Part shown: positions 1 through 7,649 of the stretch, one piece after another | Position numbering within the stretch: position 1 is the stretch's first letter | How the letters are laid out: each line of letters opens with the position of its first letter | Notes under the pieces: generated by a model | Told to the model about the DNA's origin: nothing | What the model saw: only the letters and a program-made list of their open reading frames with translations | Database searches by the model: none | Position numbers and translations under genes: made by a program | NCBI GenBank assembly: GCA_015904055.1 | Contig: JABMDE010000004.1 | Coordinates: 74,129-85,371 of the forward strand | DNA from: Nitrospira sp. | Lineage (GTDB): Bacteria; Nitrospirota; Nitrospiria; Nitrospirales; Nitrospiraceae | Direction of reading: 5' to 3' | DNA: 11,243 nt

Positions 1-1
1 G

Positions 2-34
2 CAACGGTTGCGCACAAAATATAGCCAGTATTGA
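2..34 (+). CDS. Probable C-terminal tail of PstC (partial)
   Basis: Reading from base 2 gives ten codons, QRLRTKYSQY, then TGA at 32-34. The tail is basic and resembles the end of PstA downstream ([10 protein letters not shown]), as expected for the paralogous permease PstC, which normally precedes pstA. Its TGA overlaps the pstA ATG by one base (TGATG), the usual arrangement for translational coupling. Only the last ten residues are visible, so the identity rests on gene order and this short resemblance. Another frame also ends nearby (TAG at 22-24) and cannot be excluded. Confidence 0.5.
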   Translation, partial: QRLRTKYSQY

Positions 35-1665
35 TGCGTACTCCATTCAAACAGATGCTCGCGACCGGGAATGTCTTCATTTGGGGCTGTGCCGCCGGCG
101 TATCGTTGTCGCTGCTCATGGTGTTTGGGTTGTTGCTGCTGATCATGATCAACGGGTTGGGGTACTTTTGGATTTCGGACATCGTCGACCTCACCCTCAA
201 AGACGGGCAGCATGTCATGGGGCAGTTGGCGGGCCGCGAAGTCATTCCGCGTTCGATCACGCCGGATCGGCCTGAAGGGAAAGGCCGTGTTCGAGTCAAG
301 ATCGGCAATCGCGACTTGTCCGGACTCGATTTCAAATGGGTCAACGACGATCAAATTGTGTCGCAGGCCTCCCCGGCCGATGTTGTTTTATTGGAGCGTC
401 GTGAATGGGGCAACATGTATGCCAGGATCCAGGCGGTCTATAGCGGGGAGAAGCTCCTGGCGGAAGGGAATGAAGCAGGCTGGACGGCGTTGGGGCCATT
501 AATCAGCAGCGCGGACGATCTCCATAGGCAGATCAAGCAGATCGAGCAATTCGAGATCGGCGCCATCAATGCGGATATCGAGCGGTTGAGGCTGAAGATC
601 CGTGCCGCCGAAATAGAGCACCCTGCCGCGCCCGTTTCGCCTGAAGTGAAGGTGCAGGTTGAGGACACCGAAACCCGGTATCGTCAAAAAACAGCAGAAT
701 TGGAAGCCTTGCGCGTGCGATTCGATGAATACTCCGTCGTCATGGTGGATGCGAATGGGCGGGAAAAGCAGATCGCGGTCGGGCAGATCGTTCGCGCCTT
801 GCGCCCAAACGAAATGGGTGTGTGGCAGAAAAGCTGGATCTATCTTGTGAACGTATGGGCGGCCCTCAGTACTGAGCCGCGAGAAGCCAATACCGAGGGC
901 GGCATTTTCCCGGCCATTTTTGGGACCGTACTGATGGTCATCGTCATGAGTCTCGCGGTTGTTCCATTCGGCGTGCTTGCCGCGCTGTATCTTCGTGAAT
1001 ATGCCCGGCAAGGGGCGATGGTTCGCCTGGTAAGAATTGCTGTCAATAATCTCGCCGGCGTACCCTCCATCGTATTTGGTGTCTTCGGGTTGGGGTTTTT
1101 TATTTATGCGATTGGTGGAACTCTCGATACGTTGTTTTTCCCGGAGCGGCTTCCGACGCCGACATTCGGGACCGGCGGAATTCTCTGGGCCTCGTTGACG
1201 CTGGCCCTGCTCACGGTTCCGGTCGTCATTGTCTCGACCGAAGAGGGTCTGGCGGCCGTGCCGCGTGAGTTTCGGGAAGGATCGTTGGCGCTTGGCGCAA
1301 CCAAGTTGGAAACGATGCTCAAAGTCGTGATACCCTCTGCGCTACCAGGCATTCTGACCGGATTGATTTTGGCGATGGCCCGCGCTGCGGGCGAGGTGGC
1401 GCCGCTCATGCTAACGGGAGTGGTGAAGTTGGCGCCCGCGCTTCCCCTGGACGGCTCCTGGCCATTTTTTCACTTCGATCGAAAGTTTATGCATCTGGGG
1501 TTCCATATTTACGATGTCGGCTTTCAGTCTCCCAATGTAGAAGCGGCCAAGCCGATGGTCTATATCACGACGTTGGTCCTTATTACGGTCGTGATTCTTT
1601 TGAATTTAACCGCGATCGTGCTTCGTAATCACCTGCGTAAGAAGTACGCCGGTTCAGTGTTATAG
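34..1665 (+). CDS. pstA: Phosphate ABC transporter permease PstA, large form
   Basis: Inner-membrane permease of the high-affinity phosphate importer PstSCAB; it pairs with PstC and docks on the ATPase PstB. At 543 residues it is about twice the usual compact PstA. Residues about 20-48 form a first membrane segment. A long soluble, presumably periplasmic, region follows to about 290, with a charged coiled-coil-like stretch at about 158-234. The permease core begins at about 297. The cytoplasmic EAA-type loop that contacts PstB lies at about 410-460 ([19 protein letters not shown], then the [11 protein letters not shown] segment). Long PstA proteins with an N-terminal extra domain are known in several proteobacteria. 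I chose ATG 34 rather than TTG 31 because it overlaps the upstream TGA. The pstB ribosome-binding site overlaps its stop codon, so the genes form one operon. Confidence 0.95.
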   Translation: MRTPFKQMLATGNVFIWGCAAGVSLSLLMVFGLLLLIMINGLGYFWISDIVDLTLKDGQHVMGQLAGREVIPRSITPDRPEGKGRVRVKIGNRDLSGLDFKWVNDDQIVSQASPADVVLLERREWGNMYARIQAVYSGEKLLAEGNEAGWTALGPLISSADDLHRQIKQIEQFEIGAINADIERLRLKIRAAEIEHPAAPVSPEVKVQVEDTETRYRQKTAELEALRVRFDEYSVVMVDANGREKQIAVGQIVRALRPNEMGVWQKSWIYLVNVWAALSTEPREANTEGGIFPAIFGTVLMVIVMSLAVVPFGVLAALYLREYARQGAMVRLVRIAVNNLAGVPSIVFGVFGLGFFIYAIGGTLDTLFFPERLPTPTFGTGGILWASLTLALLTVPVVIVSTEEGLAAVPREFREGSLALGATKLETMLKVVIPSALPGILTGLILAMARAAGEVAPLMLTGVVKLAPALPLDGSWPFFHFDRKFMHLGFHIYDVGFQSPNVEAAKPMVYITTLVLITVVILLNLTAIVLRNHLRKKYAGSVL

Positions 1666-1673
1666 GAGATCTC

Positions 1674-2543
1674 ATGTATCCGTCTCCCTTGTCGGCACAC
1701 GAGCCATCCTCAGCGCCGACAGTCCATTCACAAGTGCCGGATGTGCCGAACCGGCATGCGCAGCCGCCTGACAAGCATGCCGACATGCAAGAGGCCAAGC
1801 TCAGCTTGAATCAGATCAATTTCTATTATGGCGCGCACCAGTCGCTCTTCAACATCAATGCGCAGATCATCAAGAATCAGGTCACGTCGTTCATCGGGCC
1901 GTCCGGCTGTGGGAAATCTACCTTGCTGCGCTGCCTCAATCGTCTGAACGATCTGATTGAAGGGGCTCGTTTGGAAGGAACCGTCCTGATCGACGGGGTC
2001 AATATTCTAGGCCCCGATGTGGATGTGACCGATCTGAGAAAACGCGTCGGGATGGTATTCCAGAAGTCGAACCCGTTTCCCAAGTCGATCTACGAGAACG
2101 TGGCCTATGGGCCGCGCCTTCATGGCATGCGGCAGCGCAATCAGCTGGATCAAATTGTTGAGCAGGGGCTCAAAGGCGCGGGATTGTGGGATGAAGTGAA
2201 GGATCGTCTTCATGCCAGTGCGTTCGGTCTGTCAGGAGGTCAGCAACAGCGGCTGTGTATTGCCCGTGCACTCGCGGTCAAGCCGGATGTCTTGCTGATG
2301 GACGAGCCCTGCTCGGCGTTAGATCCTGTGGCGACCGCGAAGATTGAAGAATTGCTTTTTTCCTTGAAGCAAGATCTGACGGTCATTATTGTGACACATA
2401 ATATGCAGCAGGCGGCGCGGGTCTCCGATTGGACGGCCTTCATGTATCTCGGTGAACTGGTGGAATTCGGTCTTACGAAACAGATGTTCACCACGCCCGC
2501 CAAAAAACAGACGGAAGACTATATTACCGGACGATTCGGATAG
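1674..2543 (+). CDS. pstB: Phosphate ABC transporter ATP-binding protein PstB
   Basis: Cytoplasmic ATPase that powers phosphate import through PstA/PstC. All ABC motifs are present in the 289-residue protein: Walker [10 protein letters not shown] at 75-83, Q-loop Q130 in [11 protein letters not shown], signature LSGGQ at 186-190, Walker B VLLMDEP at 206-212, D-loop SALD, and switch histidine H242. The phosphate-specific VFQKxNPFP segment separates it from other importers. An extra N-terminal stretch of about 40 residues, rich in Pro and His, precedes the conserved domain; typical PstB is near 250-270. I kept ATG 1674 because AGGAG at 1664-1668 is five bases upstream, whereas the internal ATG at codon 38 has no such site. 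The gap to pstA is 8 bases and to phoU 5 bases. Confidence 0.96.
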   Translation: MYPSPLSAHEPSSAPTVHSQVPDVPNRHAQPPDKHADMQEAKLSLNQINFYYGAHQSLFNINAQIIKNQVTSFIGPSGCGKSTLLRCLNRLNDLIEGARLEGTVLIDGVNILGPDVDVTDLRKRVGMVFQKSNPFPKSIYENVAYGPRLHGMRQRNQLDQIVEQGLKGAGLWDEVKDRLHASAFGLSGGQQQRLCIARALAVKPDVLLMDEPCSALDPVATAKIEELLFSLKQDLTVIIVTHNMQQAARVSDWTAFMYLGELVEFGLTKQMFTTPAKKQTEDYITGRFG

Positions 2544-2548
2544 ATACG

Positions 2549-3220
2549 ATGCCGCACCGCCATTTAGATGAAGAACTCGCCGAGTTGAAGACCAAGCTTG
2601 TGCACATGGCCAGCCTGGCTGAAGACCAGATTGATAAGGCCCTGGCTGCACTGGTGAAGCGCGATTCGGCTTTGGCCTGTCGTGTCATTGAACAGGACCA
2701 TAAGGTGAACGCGCTGGATGTGGAGATCGACGAAGATTGCATCCGGTTGCTGGCCCTGCATCAGCCCGCTGCAAGGGATTTGCGGTTGGTGACGACGGGG
2801 ATGAAGATTTCCACCGAACTCGAGCGTATCAGCGACCTGGCCGAAAATGTCTGCGAGCGGACGATTGAGTTAAACGAAGAGCCGCAACTCAAACCCTACA
2901 TCGACATCCCGCGGATGGGGAACTTAGCTCGGATTATGGTGAAGGAAAGTATTGATGCCTTCGTCAAAGACGACTCGGCATTAGCCCGCAAGGTACTCGC
3001 CCATGATGATCTCGTGGATGAACTGATGGAGCAGATATTCCGTGAGCTATTGTCATTTATGATCGAGGACCCGCATACGATCTCACGCGCGATCCGCTTG
3101 AGTTTCATCGCCAAGTACATTGAGCGAGTGGCCGATCATGCCACGAACATCGCCGAATTGGTGGTCTACCTCGTTGAAGGTAAGATCATCCGCCATACCT
3201 CGCCTCCCGTATCCTCATAG
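2549..3220 (+). CDS. phoU: Phosphate signalling/uptake regulator PhoU
   Basis: PhoU links the Pst transporter to the PhoR/PhoB two-component system and limits phosphate uptake when phosphate is plentiful. The 223-residue all-helical protein shows the internal two-fold repeat of three-helix bundles typical of the family. The acidic metal-binding helix motifs are ELERISDLAENV in the first half and [14 protein letters not shown] in the second. Length is normal for the family (about 220-240). It starts 5 bases after pstB, with only a weak ribosome-binding site (GGAT just upstream), so coupled translation is likely. Its last 28 codons (3134-3220) recur at 9595-9681 with the same protein sequence. 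Confidence 0.95.
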   Translation: MPHRHLDEELAELKTKLVHMASLAEDQIDKALAALVKRDSALACRVIEQDHKVNALDVEIDEDCIRLLALHQPAARDLRLVTTGMKISTELERISDLAENVCERTIELNEEPQLKPYIDIPRMGNLARIMVKESIDAFVKDDSALARKVLAHDDLVDELMEQIFRELLSFMIEDPHTISRAIRLSFIAKYIERVADHATNIAELVVYLVEGKIIRHTSPPVSS

Positions 3221-3590
3221 CGTGCATTCGACTTTCCGTTATTGACGAAGGGATCTGCTGCAATCGTCGTGGCACTGCGAGCTGCGACGGAGCGATCCGG
3301 CGTTCTATTCCTCCTGTTTGTAGTCCATTCCTGAACAGACTCGGATGGTCTCGTGGCAAGGCTTCCAAACAGATTTGTGTTGGTGGCCATAAGTGACGGG
3401 TATTATTCAGAAGTTCTTTGAGGCCGTACTGACCCAAGCATGGCTCGTATATTGCTCCAGGTGAAGTAGCGCGAGCATTCCCCACCAGCAGTCCGCATGA
3501 CAGTTAATCTGTCCAGATTTTCCCGCTACAGGGCGTGATCGTTTCTGTTTCCGTCAATAGGCGTGGACATCCTCTCGGGCGAGGCCGATT
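3221..3590 (+). other. Conserved non-coding leader between phoU and pagL (copy 1)
   Basis: This 370-base gap has no convincing gene. Antisense reading frames exist but do not keep frame in the second copy. Conservation with 9682-10053 is patchy. A core at 3352-3420 has about 6 differences in 69 bases, and a second conserved patch (GCGAGCATTCCCCACCAGCAG) lies near 3470-3491. Two small inverted repeats are kept in both copies: GACAG/CTGTC at 3499-3513, and GCTCGT/GCGAGC flanking about 22 bases just before the second patch. The pattern suggests a structured 5' leader or small RNA for pagL rather than free spacer. I cannot place a promoter confidently. Confidence 0.45.
3499..3513 (+). promoter_or_regulatory. 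Small hairpin with a compensatory change, pagL leader (copy 1)
   Basis: GACAG, loop TTAAT, CTGTC: a perfect 5-bp inverted repeat. The equivalent at 9961-9975 is GACGG TTGAG CCGTT, where an A-T pair has become G-C and the outer pair is G-U. Both halves changed together, which favours a paired RNA or a symmetric protein site. The stem is short and the T run that follows is weak, so I do not call it a terminator. Confidence 0.35.
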
Positions 3591-4244
3591 ATGCGCTTCT
3601 TTTCTTTCCAGTTTCTGACCCTGAGTCTCCTGTTGACCGGGCTGGGCTCTTCTCTGGGCTGGGCAGAGCCTGTGATGATTGCAATGGTCGGGTCTCGATC
3701 GAATGTGGCCGAGACAGATGGGACCGAGAGGGGCGTTTCGTATGAGGAACAACGGAATGCCATCACACTCATTCGAGTGGGCCCCAGAGTCGGCGTGAGT
3801 GGCAAATCTCCGTTTGGCAAAGACCAAATTGAAGACTTCCAGCAGTATGATGTTGCCGCAGTGTCGGGTCTTCCGTTGGGATGGCGGGACCCTTTGACCG
3901 GGATGAAGCTCGATATGCGGTTGCATAGTTCTGCCGGGCAACTCGTATCGCTGGGCGATACGGCCTTCATGGTCACGGTGGTTCCGTGCCTTACCCTCAG
4001 TACTCCCAATGAGGCGGTCTCGATGGATATTGGCGCCGGTGCCGGATTATTCAGCAGATATAAGTTCGGTGCGCAGGACTTCGGGGGACCGGCGCAAATT
4101 GTCGGCACCATCGGTCTTGGAATGAATCTGATCAGTGACTTCTATACGGGGTACCGGTTTCAACATTTCTCCGATGCCACGATATATGGTTCAAAATCAC
4201 TCGGCGTTGACATTCATCTATTCGAGCTCAATTACCGGTTCTGA
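3591..4244 (+). CDS. PagL-like outer-membrane lipid A deacylase / acyloxyacyl hydrolase family (copy 1)
   Basis: PagL proteins are eight-stranded outer-membrane barrels that remove the 3-O acyl chain from lipid A. The 217-residue protein has a signal peptide (hydrophobic core about 8-22, likely cleavage after A25 in LGWA/EP), alternating beta-strand character, and a C-terminal Phe as expected for a BAM-inserted barrel. The last 26 residues carry the family's H-x-S motif, HFS, with His192 and Ser194. An Asp (195) sits where PagL usually has Asn, and Asp207 could supply the acid of the triad. GAGG at 3581-3584, six bases before the ATG, supports the start. It lies between phoU and ftsK without obvious functional ties, separated from phoU by a long leader. 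Overall identity to characterised PagL is probably low, so the substrate is inferred. Confidence 0.75.
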   Translation: MRFFSFQFLTLSLLLTGLGSSLGWAEPVMIAMVGSRSNVAETDGTERGVSYEEQRNAITLIRVGPRVGVSGKSPFGKDQIEDFQQYDVAAVSGLPLGWRDPLTGMKLDMRLHSSAGQLVSLGDTAFMVTVVPCLTLSTPNEAVSMDIGAGAGLFSRYKFGAQDFGGPAQIVGTIGLGMNLISDFYTGYRFQHFSDATIYGSKSLGVDIHLFELNYRF

Positions 4245-4396
4245 TCCGGCTATCAATGCAAACTGGTTGGAGTGTCTGCGTGCCCTAATCCATCTCATGA
4301 AAGCAACGACAGATGGCGTCACAAGCGACAGGTTCTTCTTCGTATTCAGCTCCCCCTCGTTTGAAATGACTTTTCCCCTGTGTTAGCATCCGCGGC
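4245..4396 (+). promoter_or_regulatory. pagL-ftsK intergenic region with probable ftsK promoter
   Basis: This holds a sigma70-like promoter: -35 TTGAAA at 4361-4366, a 17-base spacer, an extended TG (4381-4382) and -10 TAGCAT at 4384-4389. Transcription would begin near 4396-4397, at the ftsK ATG itself, implying a leaderless or almost leaderless mRNA. No Shine-Dalgarno sequence precedes the ATG. The same elements recur unchanged at 10857-10885 in the second copy. I see no clear pagL terminator upstream. Confidence 0.6.
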
Positions 4397-6823
4397 ATGG
4401 GTGTCACTGCCTCGGTCAAGCGGCGCGAAGCCCGCCAGGCCCCTTCTCCGCCTTCTCATCTTCAGCGCGAAGTGATTGGCGTAGTCTTGATTGCAATCAG
4501 CCTGCTCATGCTGCTGAGCCTCCTCTCGTTCGTACCGGGTGAGGCGCAAACTGTCGCAGCGGGGGATCCAGCGTCCAGACCACCACGCAATCTCATCGGT
4601 TCCTTCGGCGCTCTCTTAGCTGGAGGACTATTTTATTTGATCGGTGGGGCGGCCTATCTGTTTCCGATCTTGTTGGGCCGGCTGGGAATACGCTGTTTTT
4701 CGCAGAGTCCCGCCAGTATCCGCATCAGAACAGCCGGGAGTTCTCTGGCAGCCGTTTTTTTTCTGAGCGCATTTCTTCACCTTGAAACGACAGCCATCCC
4801 GACATTGGCGAGTGGAATGATTTCTCGTGGCATGCCGGGCGGAGCCGTCGGTCAATTGGTTGGAGATGGGCTTCGGGCTGTGTTTGCCGGCACCGGCGCG
4901 CACATTCTTATCATTGCAGGATTTCTCGTCTCACTCTTGTTCACCACGCCGTTATCGATCGGGGAGGCGGTTCGCCGAATTCCTCAACGTTGGGCAGGGC
5001 TCCGGGAACGGTTGGCCGCGGCGATTCCGGAGCGGGTGGCGGAGGAACCGGAAGCGAGTCGTAATCGCAGTGAACCCGCGAAGAGATCAAAACGGATTCA
5101 GGCCGGTATGGATGTGGATCCGAGCGCTGAGCCGGAAGAAGAGAGAGAGCCGCTTGTTGTGTCAGCACCGCCCGTTATTCAGCAGACGGTCATGCCTCCG
5201 TCCGTTGCGGTGGAGGAAGAAGAGCTTGAACCGGAAATTGTGGCGACACCGGTCGAGGCCGGTGACTATCGCTTGCCTGATCCCGAATCCATCCTGGGGG
5301 ATCCCTCTGGCCCCATAAGCCGCATGGACGATGAGGAACTGAAGGCCCAATCGGAAGTCCTGGCAAAGGCGCTGGCCAGTTTTGGCATCGACGGCAGGGT
5401 GACAGAGGTGCGACCGGGGCCGGTGGTGACGATGTATGAATTTGAACCGGCGCCCGGCACGAAAGTGGCGCGCATCGTCAGTCTTGCCGACGATCTGGCG
5501 CTGGCACTCAAAGCCGTAAGTCTCCGCATCGTTGCGCCGTTGCCTGGCAAGTCGGTGGTGGGTATCGAGGTGCCGAATCGATCTCGTGAAACGGTGTCTC
5601 TTAAGGAAGTCTTGATGAGCGAGACCTTCACGCGGGCTCGATCGAGACTCACCTTGGCATTGGGGAAAGATATTTTCGGCGCACCGGTCACCGCGGATCT
5701 CAAAACCATGCCGCATCTTCTCGTTGCCGGTGCGACCGGAGCCGGCAAGAGCGTCAGCCTGAATACGATGCTGTTAAGTATTCTCTTCTCCGCAAAACCG
5801 AGTGAGGTCAAACTGTTACTCATTGACCCGAAGATGCTGGAATTTCAGTCGTATGAGGGCATTCCCCATCTCTTGCGGCCTGTGATCACCGATCCCAAGT
5901 CAGCGGCCAAGGGGTTGGGGTGGGTCGTGGCCGAGATGGAACGACGGTACAAGCTCTTGGCCGAGGCCGGTGTGCGGAATATTGATTCGTATAATCGAAA
6001 AGTTTCCGGTTTGCATGAGGCGTTCGCTGATCGGACTGTGCCGCCCGTCGAGCAGCAGGAACTGCCGATGCAGTTTCTTTCAGAAGAGCAACGGCTGTCT
6101 GCCGGTGAGACGGCGATTGCTGAGGGCGAGGTTGGTTGCATGCGGCCTACCCCGACGCCACCGGAGCCGCTGCCGTATATCGTGGTGATGATTGATGAAT
6201 TGGCGGATTTGATGATGGTGGCTCCCAAGGACGTGGAAGACAAAATTGCACGGCTTGCACAGATGGCACGGGCATCTGGCATCCATCTCGTGCTGGCCAC
6301 ACAGCGGCCGTCCGTTGACGTACTGACCGGATTGATCAAGGCCAATTTCCCCGCGCGTATTGCATTCCAGGTATCTTCCAAGACCGACTCGCGGACGATT
6401 TTGGATGCCAATGGCGCGGAAGCGCTACTTGGCCGAGGCGATATGCTGTATCTGGCCTCCGGGACCGGACGGCTTGCGCGGTTGCATGGGTCTTTCGTGT
6501 CGGATGACGATGTGAGTGCTGTCGTCGATTTTGTCAAGAAACAGGCGCTGCCGACGTATAATCAGGAGCTGCAATCGCTTCAATCAGAAGAGGCGGCCAA
6601 GGAAGCGGAAAAAGATGAGGTGTATGAACAGGCCAAAGATCTGGTGCTGACGACCGGGCAAGCGTCGGCCTCGCTGATTCAGCGCCGGTTACGCGTCGGT
6701 TACCCGCGAGCCGCCCGTATGATTGAACAGATGGAGACCGAGGGGATTGTCGGTGCGGCGGGGCGGGATGGACGCCGTGAAGTGCTGGGCCGGCGTGGGC
6801 CGGTCGGGGCTGCGGAAGTATGA
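4397..6823 (+). CDS. ftsK: DNA translocase FtsK
   Basis: FtsK is a septum-anchored hexameric motor that pumps chromosomal DNA during division and activates XerCD recombination at dif. The 808-residue protein has a basic cytoplasmic start, about four membrane segments (about 25-47, 66-97, 112-130, 168-185), a short Glu/Pro-rich linker (about 190-290), and the RecA-like motor from about 310. Walker A is GATGAGKS at 445-452. Walker B is VVMIDELADLMM with D600/E601, and the downstream LATQRPSVDVLTG segment is typical of the family. A winged-helix gamma domain follows at about 745-798 (ASASLIQRRLRVGYPRAARMI), the part that reads polar DNA guides. ATG 4397 has no Shine-Dalgarno site but fits the promoter just upstream. 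Its stop overlaps the lolA start as ATGA, so the two are translationally coupled. Confidence 0.97.
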   Translation: MGVTASVKRREARQAPSPPSHLQREVIGVVLIAISLLMLLSLLSFVPGEAQTVAAGDPASRPPRNLIGSFGALLAGGLFYLIGGAAYLFPILLGRLGIRCFSQSPASIRIRTAGSSLAAVFFLSAFLHLETTAIPTLASGMISRGMPGGAVGQLVGDGLRAVFAGTGAHILIIAGFLVSLLFTTPLSIGEAVRRIPQRWAGLRERLAAAIPERVAEEPEASRNRSEPAKRSKRIQAGMDVDPSAEPEEEREPLVVSAPPVIQQTVMPPSVAVEEEELEPEIVATPVEAGDYRLPDPESILGDPSGPISRMDDEELKAQSEVLAKALASFGIDGRVTEVRPGPVVTMYEFEPAPGTKVARIVSLADDLALALKAVSLRIVAPLPGKSVVGIEVPNRSRETVSLKEVLMSETFTRARSRLTLALGKDIFGAPVTADLKTMPHLLVAGATGAGKSVSLNTMLLSILFSAKPSEVKLLLIDPKMLEFQSYEGIPHLLRPVITDPKSAAKGLGWVVAEMERRYKLLAEAGVRNIDSYNRKVSGLHEAFADRTVPPVEQQELPMQFLSEEQRLSAGETAIAEGEVGCMRPTPTPPEPLPYIVVMIDELADLMMVAPKDVEDKIARLAQMARASGIHLVLATQRPSVDVLTGLIKANFPARIAFQVSSKTDSRTILDANGAEALLGRGDMLYLASGTGRLARLHGSFVSDDDVSAVVDFVKKQALPTYNQELQSLQSEEAAKEAEKDEVYEQAKDLVLTTGQASASLIQRRLRVGYPRAARMIEQMETEGIVGAAGRDGRREVLGRRGPVGAAEV

Positions 6824-7527
6824 ATCGCTATTGGTGTGTCATCCTGTGCAGCCTGCTGATGAGTTCTCCGGCCATAGGAGCCGATGGCCCGCCCGATGAC
6901 AAGGCGTTTCAGGAAGTCCGTGAGGTCGTGAAGCAGATTCAGGCGCGATATGAAAAAACCAAAGATCTCCAAGCGGACTTCGTCCAGAAGACGAGGATAG
7001 AAGGGTTCGAGCGTCCGGTGATCTCGTCCGGCAAGGTGTATCTCAAGAAGCCGGGCCGGCTACGGTGGGACTATATCGATCCCGCGCACGAAGAAATCTA
7101 TGTAAATGGGGACGATGTCAGGGTCTACGTACCGGAGCACAAACAGGTATTGGTCGGAAAATTGACACAGATGGCGGCATCCCAGGCACCATTGGAGCTT
7201 CTACAGGGGGCAGCGAGTTTGGACCAATCGTTCGATGTCGAACCGACGACAGGGAACGGACGGGGAACCGGTGGAGTTCGGCTGATCACGTTGTTTCCTA
7301 AGTCCAAGGAGCATGAGCCATCGAGGAATCTTCAACGGATCGTCGTGGAAGTATTCCCCAAGACGTATTTTCTTCGCACCGTGTCGTTGTACGAGATCAG
7401 CGGCAATGTGGCCACGTTTGAGTTTTCCGGGTTGAAGCCGAATGCCGGATTGGGGAACGAGGTGTTCGATTTCAAAGCCCCGCCAGGCGTCGAAGTTGTC
7501 AAGGCTCCAGTGTTGAATGGACCGTAA
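6820..7527 (+). CDS. lolA: Outer-membrane lipoprotein carrier protein LolA
   Basis: Periplasmic chaperone that takes lipoproteins released by the LolCDE complex and hands them to LolB or directly to the outer membrane. The 235-residue protein has a signal peptide (about 1-21, cleaved near AIG/ADG). The LolA hallmarks are the LQADFVQKT segment at about 50-58, SGKVYLKKPGRLRWDY at about 70-85, the VNGDDVRVYVPEHKQV hairpin after it, and later barrel strands ending near FDFKAPPGVEVV. LolA is usually near 200 residues; the extra length includes a Gly-rich loop around 145-152. The ATG lies within the ftsK stop (ATGA), and ftsK followed by lolA is a common order in many bacteria. A heptad inverted repeat follows the stop and may end or stabilise the transcript. 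Confidence 0.92.
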   Translation: MNRYWCVILCSLLMSSPAIGADGPPDDKAFQEVREVVKQIQARYEKTKDLQADFVQKTRIEGFERPVISSGKVYLKKPGRLRWDYIDPAHEEIYVNGDDVRVYVPEHKQVLVGKLTQMAASQAPLELLQGAASLDQSFDVEPTTGNGRGTGGVRLITLFPKSKEHEPSRNLQRIVVEVFPKTYFLRTVSLYEISGNVATFEFSGLKPNAGLGNEVFDFKAPPGVEVVKAPVLNGP

Positions 7528-7547
7528 GCCTAGGACGACATGGGGAC

Positions 7548-7630
7548 GTCAATGGTCAAGCGTCAAACGATGGGGAAAGAGACAAATTCCTCACGATTGA
7601 CGGTTGACGAATGACGGTTGACCCATTGTC
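7548..7630. repeat. Inverted array of 7-bp repeats, array 1
   Basis: The right arm (7595-7622) is four tandem 7-mers of pattern NNTTGAC: GATTGAC, GGTTGAC, GAATGAC, GGTTGAC. The left arm (7548-7575) is the complementary series GTCAATG, GTCAAGC, GTCAAAC, then GATGGGG. CAATGG at 7550-7555 pairs with CCATTG at 7623-7628. TCAA and CGTCA extend the stem with one bulge and one mismatch, giving roughly 15-17 pairs around a short loop. The array fills most of the lolA-oxygenase gap and ends three bases before the oxygenase AAGGAG (7633-7638). No T run follows, so it is not a classic terminator. Confidence 0.8.
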
Positions 7631-7649
7631 TCAAGGAGTGATGTGAGAT

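Larger units (their letters stand above)
3134..4747 (+). repeat. Direct duplication, copy 1 (phoU tail - leader - pagL - ftsK start)
   Basis: This stretch is repeated in the same orientation at 9595-11243, where the window ends, so the true length of the copy is unknown. The match begins abruptly at GATCATGCC inside phoU. Coding parts are closely similar, the phoU-pagL and pagL-ftsK gaps less so. Small indels accumulate: the offset is 6461 at phoU, 6463 at the pagL start and 6496 at the ftsK start. Here, in copy 1, all three genes are intact. Confidence 0.97.

Noticed and set aside
1674..1785. Starting PstB at the internal ATG (codon 38)
   Set aside because: It would give a typical length, but only the ATG at 1674 has a strong, well-spaced AGGAG.
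3271..3286. Sigma54 promoter (TGGCAC...GC)
   Set aside because: The -12 element does not match at the required spacing, and the TGGCAC is absent in copy 2.
3166..3485. Antisense frames in the phoU-pagL gap as possible small genes
   Set aside because: The frames do not stay aligned in the second copy (9597-9921), where matching segments shift frame, and no domain is recognisable.
3497..3516. Pho box upstream of pagL
   Set aside because: CTGTCAT-like and CTGGACA-like words occur on the minus strand but 13 bases apart instead of the expected 11, and the second copy has lost them.
4346..4549. Antisense reading frame over the ftsK start, also present at 10782-11045 with similar protein
   Set aside because: Its conservation follows directly from the near-identical plus-strand DNA. 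Outside that block the two antisense proteins diverge. It has no family features and is highly Arg-rich, as expected for a shadow of ftsK.
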